The notes beneath the pieces are model-generated. The model was not told the origin of the DNA, ran no database searches, and saw only the letters and a list, made by a program, of their open reading frames with translations. Positions 41,833 to 54,600 of a DNA stretch of 64,000 nt are shown here, in pieces. A program made the translations under genes and the position numbers. Within the stretch, counting starts at the first letter, position 1; every line of letters begins with the position of its first letter. The DNA is from Micromonospora musae (lineage in GTDB: Bacteria > Actinomycetota > Actinomycetes > Mycobacteriales > Micromonosporaceae): positions 451,082 through 515,081 of the forward strand of contig NZ_RAZT01000004.1 in the NCBI RefSeq assembly GCF_003626635.1, read 5' to 3'.

Positions 41833-43452
41833 GTGTCCATGGCCTCCGGAGGTGGCGTACGGTCCCGACTGCGGCGTGCGCTGCTCGGGCTGGGCGTACC
41901 CCGTCGCCTCCTCGGCCGCCCGGCCCGCCGCTGGACGGCCGCGCTGCTCGCGCTCGTGCTCGCCGGCGCGGCCGGAGTCGTGGCGAGCTCCGGCTTCGGC
42001 AGCGCCACGGCGGGCCAGGCCCCGCAGCTCGTCGGTCGGCCGGTGCCGGCCGCCGACGCGCGGATCGTCGCCGCGGCGGCGCTCTCCTGCCCGGTGCTCA
42101 CCCCGGCCCGGCTCGCCGGGCAGCTGATGGCCGCGTCCGGGTTCGACGCCACCGCGCGGACCTCCGCCGGCAGCGGCCTCGCGGGACTCTCCGACGCGTC
42201 GTGGGAACAGTGGAAGCCCGGTGTCGCCGCCCGCCGGGGCGACCACGCCGCCGACGTCACCGCCCTCGCCCACCTCACCTGCGACCTCGTCGGGCAGGTG
42301 CGGCAGGCCGGCGTCGAGGGCGACGCGTGGCTGCTCGCGCTCGGCGCGTACCACTCGGGCGTCGCGGCCGTACGCGAGGCCGGCGGCATCCCCGCCCCGG
42401 CCCGCGAGTACGTCGACACCGTCGCCGGCTACGCCGCCTGGTACGCCCGCCAGCCGCTGGCCGGCTTCGACACCCCCACCACGGCCACCGGTCCGGTCGG
42501 GGTGGCGCCCGGCCGGGGCACTCCCGCCAAGCCGGTGCCCGACGACTACCTGGCGGCCGTACGCGCGGCCGGCGCGCACTGCCCCGCCCTCTCGCCGGCC
42601 CGGGTGGCCGCCCAGTTGATGGCGGCCTCCGGGTTCAACCCGAACCTGCTCGGCGCCGACGGCGGACAGGGCATCGCCCAGTTCACCCCCGAACGCTGGG
42701 CCCGGTACGCCCCCTACGCCCAGGTCGCCTCACCCTGGGACCCGGGCGCCGCCGTCCCGGCGCTCGGCCGCACCATGTGCTCTCTCGTCGACGAGCTCGA
42801 CGGCGTGGGAGAGGACCCGTACCTCGCGGCGCTCGCCGCGTTCCGGGCCGGCCCCGAGGCGGTACGCCAGGCCGGCGGCGTGCCGGAGAGCGCGACGGTT
42901 CGGGACTACCTCAACCTGGTCTCGACGTACGCGGGCTACTACGGCGGCGACAAGCGGCTCGCCGACCCCGCACCGCCGAAACCGCCCCGGACCCCGGCCG
43001 CGACCCGGACGCCGCACGCCCCCCGACCCACCACCAAGCCGGGCACCGGTTCGACCACGCCGCCGTCGCCGACCCGGACGGTGACCCCCGCGAAGCCGCC
43101 GCAGCGGCCGCAGTGGCAGACCCGAGTGGTCAACGGCACCTCGGTGCTGCGTCCGGGCGGGTCGTGGCGCACCAACCGGCTGACCTTCTCCCTCACCTCC
43201 GACGGCAACCTGGTCCTCAACGACCAGGGCCGTCGAGTGTGGAGCGCGCAGACCGGTGGCAAGGGCGCGGACCAACTGGTCTTCCAGGACGACGGCAATC
43301 TGGTGCTCTACACGCGAAGCATGGCGACGATCTGGAGCACCCGCACCAACGGTCACGACGGCGCCATCCTCGTGCTGCAGAACGACGGTAACGTGACGAT
43401 CTCGCAGAACGGCCGGACGCTCTGGCAGACGGGCACGGCGAAAGCGGGCTGA
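41833..43452 (+). CDS. Degenerate double lytic-transglycosylase-like protein with B-lectin domain
   Basis: A 539-aa exported or membrane-anchored protein. A basic N-terminus and one helix (about 34-52) are followed by two SLT-like repeats (about 76-205 and 237-375), a Pro/Thr linker and a C-terminal bulb-type lectin domain (about 440-535) with TSDGNLVL, QDDGNLVLY and QNDGNVTI motifs. In SLT domains the catalytic Glu precedes Ser-Gly (ESGxNP); here both copies read MAASGF, with Ala101 and Ala265 in its place. Copy 2 keeps the rest of the fold (GGQGIAQFTPERW). It probably binds, rather than cuts, peptidoglycan. GTG 41833 has GGGAG upstream. Confidence 0.85.
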   Translation: MSMASGGGVRSRLRRALLGLGVPRRLLGRPARRWTAALLALVLAGAAGVVASSGFGSATAGQAPQLVGRPVPAADARIVAAAALSCPVLTPARLAGQLMAASGFDATARTSAGSGLAGLSDASWEQWKPGVAARRGDHAADVTALAHLTCDLVGQVRQAGVEGDAWLLALGAYHSGVAAVREAGGIPAPAREYVDTVAGYAAWYARQPLAGFDTPTTATGPVGVAPGRGTPAKPVPDDYLAAVRAAGAHCPALSPARVAAQLMAASGFNPNLLGADGGQGIAQFTPERWARYAPYAQVASPWDPGAAVPALGRTMCSLVDELDGVGEDPYLAALAAFRAGPEAVRQAGGVPESATVRDYLNLVSTYAGYYGGDKRLADPAPPKPPRTPAATRTPHAPRPTTKPGTGSTTPPSPTRTVTPAKPPQRPQWQTRVVNGTSVLRPGGSWRTNRLTFSLTSDGNLVLNDQGRRVWSAQTGGKGADQLVFQDDGNLVLYTRSMATIWSTRTNGHDGAILVLQNDGNVTISQNGRTLWQTGTAKAG

Positions 43453-43509
43453 CCCGCGACCTCGACCCACTCCGTCCGTCCGTCCGTCGAAAGCGAGGTG
43501 ATCCGCCCC

Positions 43510-47090
<3,581 letters not shown>

Positions 47091-47094
<4 letters not shown>

Positions 47095-50000
47095 GCAACG
47101 GCATGCTGCTGGTGTCCCAGACGGACCCGGGATACCTGTCGACCATCGAGGAGGCCGTGCGGGCCGCCGGGCCGGGCGCGACAGTCGTCGTCCAACCGGG
47201 CACGTACCGCGAGCAACTGCGGCTGACACGGGACGTCGTCGTCACCGCGGAGGACGGGCCGGGCACGGTCACCATCGACGGTGGGGACGGCGTGGCGGTC
47301 TTCGCCGCCCGGGGCACGGCGACGTTGCGCGGCCTGACCGTGCGGGGTGGTGGCGCCGACCTGCCCGCCGTGCAGGTGGGGCAGGGCCGGCTGAACCTCG
47401 CCGACTGCGAGGTCGTCGGGCAGGGCATCGTGGCGGTGCACGCGCCCGGCGGCGCGTTCGAGCTGCACGACTGCCGGGTCAGCAATCCGGCGGGCGCGGG
47501 CTTCCTGATCGACGGCAGCGCCACCGGCGAGGTCGTCCGGACCACCGTGCGCGACGTCGGCAGCGCCGCCATCGTGATCACCGGTGGCGCCGATCCGGTG
47601 TTCCGCGACTGCACCCTGGCGGACGGGCGCGGCGCGGGTGTCCTCGCCACGAAGGGTGGCCGGGGCAGTGTCGTGGGGTGCGACATCAGCGCCGTCGAGG
47701 GCCCGGCCGTCGCCGTGGAGGAGAACGGCGCGGTGCGGGTGGTGCGTACCACCGTGCACGACACCGCGGGCGCGGGCGTCTTCGTCGCCGGCGGCACACC
47801 CACGTTCGAGGAGTGCGAGTTGCGTGACCTCGGTGGCCACGGGGTGGTCCTCTCCGGCACCGCCGACCCGGTGCTGACCCGCTGCCGGATCAGCGGCACC
47901 GCCGGCCACGGGCTCTACGCGTTGGAGAACGCGACGGGTGTCTTCAGCGACGGGGAGATCAGCGGCACCGAGTCCGCCGCGGTGGCCGTGACCGGCTCGG
48001 CCGCGCCGCGGGTCGAGGGGGGCCGGGTGTCCGGCGAGGAGGGCGTGGTGCTGCTCTTCGACGGGGAGGCGGCCGGCACCGTACGCGGCGTGACCGTGCA
48101 CGGTGGACGCGACGGCCTGCTGGTGCAGGGCGGGGCTCACCCGGCGATCGAGAACGTCACGATCACCGACTGCGCCGAGTACGGTCTGCGGGTGGCCGAC
48201 CGCGCCGGGCCGACCGTGAGCGGCGCGCGGATCGACGGGGCCCGCGGCGGTGGCGCCCTGGTCTCGCGCGGCGCGACTCTCACGATGACCGAGACGACCG
48301 TCCGCAACGGCGCGAACGCGCTGCTGATCGCGGCGGGCGGCGCCGCCACGGTCACCGCCTGCGAGTTCGGTGGGGCGCGGCAGGCGGGCATCCTGGTGCA
48401 GCAGGAGGCCACGCTGACGTTGGCCCGTACCCGGGTGCGGGGCAGCGGGGGGCCGGGGATCCGGTTCGGGGCCGGCTCCTCCGGTCGGCTCGACGGCTGT
48501 GAGGTGCTGGAGAACGCCGGCGACGGGCTGCTCGTCGAGACGGTGGAGCCGGTTCGGGTGCGTACCAGCACCATCGTGGGCAACGGCGGTGAGCCGATCC
48601 GGCTGACCGTGCCGGGGGCGGTCGACGTGGACGACTCGCGGGCGTCCCGGCCGCCGTCGGCCGGCGAGTCGGCCCGGCCCGAGGAGCCCCCGGCCCGGCC
48701 GGGCGCCCCGGCGAACCCCGACCCCACCGGCGACCCGTCCACCGCCACCCCAGCGGCCACCGCGGTCGTCGCGCCGCCGGCCGCGCCCGTCGATCCGGCG
48801 ACACCGCTGCTGGCGGAGCTGGAGGCGCTGGTCGGGTTGGCCGGCGTGAAGCACGAGGTCGCGACGCTGGTCGGGCTGCACCGGATCAGCCAGCGTCGGG
48901 CCGCCGCCGGCCTGCCGGCGCCGCCGATGTCCCGTCACATGGTCTTCGCGGGCGCGCCCGGTACCGGTAAGACGACGGTGGCCCGGCTGTACGGGCGCAT
49001 CCTGGCCGCGCTCGGCGTGCTCAAGACCGGTCAACTGGTCGAGGTCGCCCGGGCCGACCTGGTGGCCGAGCACATCGGTGGCACGGCGGTGAAGACCACG
49101 GAGAAGTTCAACGAGGCGCGCGGCGGGGTGCTCTTCGTCGACGAGGCGTACGCGCTGGCCCCGGTGGAGAGCGGCGGCGGCCACGACTTCGGCCGGGAGG
49201 CGATCGACACCCTGGTCAAGTTGATGGAGGACCACCGGGACGAGATGGTGGTCATCGTCGCCGGCTACTCGGCGCAGATGCGCCAGTTCCTGGACGCCAA
49301 CCCCGGTCTGGCCTCCCGGTTCTCCAAGACCGTCGAGTTCGAGAGCTACGCGACGGAGGAGTTGGTCACCATCGTCGAACGGCTCTGCAGCACCCACCAC
49401 TACTCCCTGGAGTACGACACCCGGGTGGCGCTCGCCAACCTCTTCGACGGGATGAACCGGGACGCGAACTTCGGCAACGCCCGGGTGGCCCGCAAGGTGT
49501 TCGAGGAGATGATCGGACGGCAGGCGTACCGGCTCTCCCAGGCCGGTGACCCGTCCGGCGTCGAGCTGGCGCAGTTGCTGCCGCAGGATCTGGGCGCGCC
49601 GGCGGGGACCGGGGTGCAGGCCGGGGTGGCGCGCGACGACGAGCTGAACCGGCTGCTCGGCCGGCTGAACGCCATGATCGGCCTGTCCGGGGTGAAGCGG
49701 GAGGTGGCCGACATGATCGACCTTCTGGCCACCATCCGGACCCGGGTGAAGGCGGGCCTGCCGGCGCCGTCTGTCTCCCGGCACCTGGTCTTCTCCGGGC
49801 CGCCCGGCACGGGTAAGACCACGGTGGCCCGGCTCTACGGCGAGTTGCTGACCGCATTGGGTGTGCTCGCCGGTGGGCAGCTGGTGGAGGTCGCCCGGGC
49901 GGATCTGGTGGGGGAGTACATCGGACACACCGCGCAGCGCACCCGGGAGGCGTTCGACCGGGCTCGGGGCGGGGTGCTCTTCATCGACGAGGCGTACACG

Positions 50001-50444
50001 TTGGCGCCGCCGGACGCCCGGCAGGACTTCGGTCGGGAGGCGATCGACACGTTGGTGAAGCTGATGGAGGACCACCGCGACGAGGTGGTCGTGATCGCCG
50101 CCGGGTACGAGGAGGAGATCGAGGCGTTCCTCGCCGCCAACGCGGGTCTGGCGTCCCGGTTCTCGCGCCGGATCCACTTCGCCAACTACGACGCCAACGA
50201 TCTGGTCGCCATCTTCCAGAATCTCGCCGCGGCGAGTGGCTACGAGTGTCCGGGGCAGACGCTGGCGGCGCTGCGGCAGCACTTCGAGCATGTGCCGCGC
50301 ACGCGGACCTTCGGTAACGGCCGGTACGCGCGGCAGGTGCTCGACGAGACGATCACGCGTCAGGCGGGCCGGATCCGTTCGCTGCGCGACCCGAGCGTGG
50401 AGCAGCTGCGGATGCTCCTGGTCGAGGACGTCGCGACAACATGA
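47091..50444 (+). CDS. EccA-like double AAA+ ATPase with N-terminal beta-helix
   Basis: A 1,117-aa fusion. Residues 1-500 are a right-handed parallel beta-helix built from many repeats of the type LRGLTVRGGGADLPAVQVG, PVFRDCTLADGRGAGVL and NVTITDCAEYGLRV. A Pro-rich linker (about 515-570) follows, then two CbxX/CfqX-type AAA+ domains: Walker A GAPGTGKTTVARLYG (about 621) with FVDEAYAL, and GPPGTGKTTVARLYG (about 903) with FIDEAYTL. CbxX-type AAA+ domains are the C-terminal half of EccA, the cytosolic ESX ATPase that handles substrates or chaperones; there the N-terminus is TPR-like. It is translationally coupled to the preceding gene. Confidence 0.92.
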
Positions 50445-50504
50445 AGGGTTTTCAGTGTTGTGTCGCGCCTGCCGGCGTTTGTAATGATTTCGTGAATGTT
50501 TCGC

Positions 50505-50532
50505 TTGATTGGCCGGAGGCTGCCCGTATGCT
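50505..50532 (+). promoter_or_regulatory. Housekeeping-type promoter of the sigma gene
   Basis: TTGATT (50505-50510) and TATGCT (50527-50532) are separated by 16 bases, a good match to a principal-sigma promoter, about 90 bases before the sigma factor start. No GAAC-N17-CGTC element was found here, so autoregulation by the ECF promoter is not evident. Confidence 0.5.
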
Positions 50533-50621
50533 TCACCGAAGCTCCAGCGTGGATCCGTCGACACCCGACGAACCGCGTTCCGGGGCGGGGCGGGGTGTGA
50601 CGGTAACCGGGGAGGCAGTCG

Positions 50622-51203
50622 TTGTTGGTGCCGGCCAAGCTCGTCGGCACGGCCCCTTCCGGCATCGGTGGTGGTGACGGAGGGCCGGGCGACGAGGCAC
50701 GGGCGCAGGCCCGGATGCGCGAGGTGCACGCCGAGCACGCCGAGCCGCTCTACCGTTTCCTGCTGCGGCTGAGCTGGGGCGAGCGGCAGCTCGCCGAGGA
50801 CCTGCTCCAGGAGACGATGCTGCAGGCGTGGCGGCACCTCGACCGCCTGCCCGACAGCAGCGAATCGGTTCGCCGGTGGCTCTTCATCGTCGCCCGGCGG
50901 ATCGCCATCGACGCGGCGCGGGCCCGACAGGCCCGACCCACCGAGGTAGGCCTGAACGACCTCACCCGGCTTCCCGCCAGCGGCGACGTGACCGAGGACG
51001 TGGTGGCCGTGCAGACGGTCCGTCGCGCCCTGCCGAAGCTGACGCCCGCCCACCGGGCCGTCCTCATCGAGCTCTACTACCGCGGCCGTTCGACGGACGA
51101 GGCGGCGGCCCGCCTCGGCATCCCGGAGGGGACCGTCAAGTCGCGCGCACACTACGCCTTACGGGCATTACGGGCTGCCATCGGTCGTACCGACGCGGAT
51201 TGA
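50622..51203 (+). CDS. ECF-family RNA polymerase sigma factor
   Basis: A 193-aa protein with sigma region 2 (about residues 40-105; LYRFLLRLSWGERQLAEDLL, RRWLFIVARRIAIDAARAR) and region 4 (about 133-188; LTPAHRAVLIELYYRG, GIPEGTVKSRAHYAL). It is compact and lacks regions 1 and 3, as ECF sigma factors do. The start is one of three clustered codons (TTG 50622, TTG 50625, GTG 50628) behind GGGGAGG. A zinc anti-sigma follows. Its place at the end of the secretion gene set makes it the prime candidate to read the TTGAACCG/CGTCG promoters found at four places in the window; this link is inferred. Confidence 0.92.
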   Translation: MLVPAKLVGTAPSGIGGGDGGPGDEARAQARMREVHAEHAEPLYRFLLRLSWGERQLAEDLLQETMLQAWRHLDRLPDSSESVRRWLFIVARRIAIDAARARQARPTEVGLNDLTRLPASGDVTEDVVAVQTVRRALPKLTPAHRAVLIELYYRGRSTDEAAARLGIPEGTVKSRAHYALRALRAAIGRTDAD

Positions 51204-51338
51204 CGATCCGTGGCGAGGTCGGAATGCGCGAGTGCTGACCCGGACGGGTGTCCACGTCATACAGTGACTGCCAGTTCGAGGATCGCCCTGACCTGCGCCA
51301 GGACGGCGGCCGGGTCACCGAGAAGATCTGGCGCGCTG

Positions 51339-51605
51339 ATGACCGACGATGGCGACGGCACCCGCGGGTGTGCCGACTGCGGGACGTACCTGCTGGGTGC
51401 GCTCCGCCCCGACGCCGTGCTGGCCTTCGAGGCGCACCTGCTCGACTGCGCCCGATGCCGGGCCGAGTGCGAGGAGCTCGGGCCGGCGGTCACCGCCCTG
51501 ACCGGGCTCGGCCCCGACGAGGGGGTCGGACTGCCCGACCGGGCCGTTCGAGCGGTCCGGCGCGGGAGCGACACCCGCAGCTTCCCGCCGGCCGGCGTCG
51601 ACTGA
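51339..51605 (+). CDS. Small zinc-finger anti-sigma factor, no membrane helix
   Basis: An 88-aa protein starting at ATG 51339 (TDDGDGTRGCADCGTYLLG). AHLLDCARC gives the H-x3-C-x2-C zinc signature of ZAS/zf-HC2 anti-sigma domains, and LLGALRPDAVLAFEAHL is the usual first part of that fold. Membrane-anchored relatives have a transmembrane segment and a sensor domain, while this one ends about 45 residues after the zinc motif, so it should be cytosolic or truncated. It lies 135 bases after the sigma gene with no other gene between. Confidence 0.85.
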   Translation: MTDDGDGTRGCADCGTYLLGALRPDAVLAFEAHLLDCARCRAECEELGPAVTALTGLGPDEGVGLPDRAVRAVRRGSDTRSFPPAGVD

Positions 51606-51627
51606 CCCGTCACCTGTGGCCCGGGTG

Positions 51628-51663
51628 CCCCCGTCCGCGGCCGGATCCGGCCGCGGACGGGGG
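51628..51663. terminator. Perfect 36-bp palindrome, bidirectional terminator
   Basis: Positions 51628-51663 form a perfect inverted repeat (two 18-base arms, CCCCCGTCCGCGGCCGGA and its complement, with no loop bases), centred on GGATCC. It lies between the convergent ends of the anti-sigma gene (51605) and the nuclease gene (51675), as expected for a terminator working in both directions. Confidence 0.85.
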
Positions 51664-51674
51664 TCAGCATCCGG

Positions 51675-54600
51675 TCAGAGCCGGGCGCACTGGCCCGTCG
51701 CCGGGCCCTTCACCGTGTTGGGCCGGCTCTCGTTCACCGGCGCCGGGGTGTTTCCGGAGCAGCTCAGCGGCCCGCCGACGGTGTTGGCGGCGACCACGAC
51801 CGGCTGGCTGCCGGAGTTGCCGGTCACGGTAACCGGCCCGCTGACCGAGACCGAGTCGATCCGTACGCCACCGGTGTTACCGGTGAGTGAGAGCGGACCG
51901 TTCACCTTGCCCGCGCCGATCCGCAGCCCGCCGGTCGCGCCGGAGACCGCCACCGGGCCGGCCACGGTCGCCCCGGAGAGCTCGAAGAGCACCGGACGGG
52001 TGGCGGAGATCGGACCGTTGACGGCGCCGCCGGTGACGATCAGCGACGCGCCCGGGTGGACCGTGACCGGCCCCGCGATGGTGGCGTTCTCCAGGCAGGT
52101 CAGGCCCGCGCTGACGACCAGTGGCCGGGTGTACCGGCCGGTGATCGTCGTGGTGCACTGCGGGCCGCCCTGGCCGACCGTCGACCGCGGCGCGGTGTCC
52201 GCGGTGACCGGCGAGTTCGCTGCGAAGTAGTCGACCAGCATGGTGAGGTCGTTGTCACCGGTGGTCGCCGGGTCGGTCCCGCCGCCGAGCGCGGTGAAGT
52301 TGTCCCCGCCGGCGGCGAGGAACGAGTTCACCGTGACGCGGTACGTGCCCGACGGGTCGACGGCCGCTCCGTTCAGCTTCATCGACGTGATCCGCGAACC
52401 CTTGGGCGCCTCGGGGTTGTAGGTGTAGCTGAACCCCTTCGAGACGCCCAGCCACAGCACCGGACGCGACGCGCCGTCGGGCTGCCACTGCTGCTCCAGC
52501 GCCTGCTTGATCTCGGCGCCGGTGTAGCTCTTGGTGACCACGTCGTTCGCGAACGGCTGGACGGCGAAGGCGTCGGCGTACGTCACCGTGCCGTCGGTGC
52601 GGTAGAGCAGGTCGGCCCGGAGCCCGCCCGGGTTCATGAACGCGATCTGCGCGCCGCCCCGACCGGCGTCCTTCGTGCCGGCGAGCTGCACGTCGGCGAC
52701 GAGGTTGCCGAGCGCCGACTCCTTGCCCCGATCCTCGTTGCCGTCGGTGTAGGCCCGCTTGACGTCCGCGGTGATCGACCCCAGGTGCTCCTTGCCCAGC
52801 TCGGCGGCCTTCTCCTTGGCGGTCGCCACGATGCCGGCCACCGCCGGGTCCTGCGGCGCGCCGACCACGTCCACCAGCGCCGCGTCGGCGGTGGTGACCT
52901 GACCGGCCTCCGGGTCGTACGTCAGGGTCAGCTTGCCCAGCCGCTTGCCGTAATCCTCGGCCTGCAGCACCGGACGCAGCCGGTCGGTGCCGGGGACGGG
53001 GAGCTCGAAGGCGTACGGCTGGTGGGTGTGACCGCTGACGATGGCGTCGATGGTGGCGTCGACCCGGGTGAACGGACCGAAGACCGGGTCGGCGGCGAGC
53101 GCCTCGGCGGAGTCGATGTGCTCCGTCGCGGCGCCCTCGTGCGCGAGCAGCACCACCACGTCGGCCTCGCCGTTGTCCGGGTTGCCGTCCTTGAGCTGAC
53201 CGGCGACCAGGTTCGCCTCGGCGACCGGGTCGCGGAAGGTGAGCCCGGCGATGCCGTCCGGGCTGACCAGCGACGCGGTCTGCTTCGTCACCACACCGAC
53301 GAAGCCGACCCGGACCCCGCCCACCGTGCTGACGGAGTAGGCCGGCAGCTCCCGGGCGTTCCCGCGGTACACGTTGGCGCCCAGGTACGGGAAGTCGGCG
53401 CGGTCGGAAACCCGGCCGGTGAGGTCCGCGGCACCCTTGTCGAACTCGTGGTTGCCCACCGCCGAGGCGGCGAGACCCATCTGGTTCAGCGCGTCGATCG
53501 TCGGGTTGTCCCCGTCGATCGCCGAGATGAAGGTGGAGGCGCCGATGTTGTCGCCCGCGGAGACGAACGCGGTGTTCGGGTTCTGCGCCCGCAGCTGGCC
53601 CAGCAGGCCGGCGAGCTGGGCGGCGCCGCCGACCGGCTGGCCGTCCACGGTGGCCGGGGACTCCAGCCGGCCGTGGAAGTCGTTGACGGTCAGCAGCTGC
53701 AGGTCGACCGGCTTCGCGCCGGTGCTGATGCCGACCACGAGGGGGTTGTGGTCGCTGGCCCGGTACGGGCTCGGCTCGTAGAAGGCGGGCAGGCCGTCGT
53801 ACTGGAACGCGAACGACTCGACCGCGTTGATCTGCCACACGTCGACCCCGGTGACCCGGGCCGCCAGCGACGGCGAGGCGAGCGCGTGGTCCAGGGAGCC
53901 GGACTCGCCACCGAAGACGTAGGTGGCCTTGCCCGTGTCGTTCAGATCGCGGTACTGCTCCCCGTAGAGGACCTGCATCGGGTCCTCGTGGGTGTACGCG
54001 TTGAAGTCGCCCAGCAGCAGCACGTCCTCGGTGCCGCTGTCGGCCTTCACCTGGTCGACGAAGGTGGCCAGCGCGTGCGCCTGCCGGACCCGGTCGCCGT
54101 TCCAGGACCCCTGACCGTCACCGGTGTCGGCGTTGTCGCCCGTGCCGGTGCCGCTCTTGGACTTGAGGTGGTTGGCGACCACGATGAACGACACGCCGTC
54201 CGCGGTGAACGCCTGCGCGATCGGCTCGCGGGCGTTGAACCAGACGCTCTCGTCGTTCACCGAGCGGGCCGGGCCCTTCGGCTGCGCCTTCGCCGGCTTG
54301 AAGATGATCGCCGTGGTGATGAAGTCCTGCGCCGCCGGAGCCGGCAGCTCGGCCGGGCTGCGGACGTAGTCCCAGGTGCCCGCGCCGCCCTTGGCGTTCA
54401 GCGCGGCGACCAGGCGCTTGAGCGCCTGCTGCGGGTCCTCCGGGTTGAAGCGGACCGAGTTCTCGATCTCCTCGAGGGCGACCACGTCGGCACCGAGGGC
54501 GCTGATCGCGGAGACGATCTTCGCCTCCTGCCGGCCGAGCGCCGCCTCGTCGGCCGCGCCCCGGGCGTCCCCGCCGAAGTGGACGAAGTAGTTCAGCACG

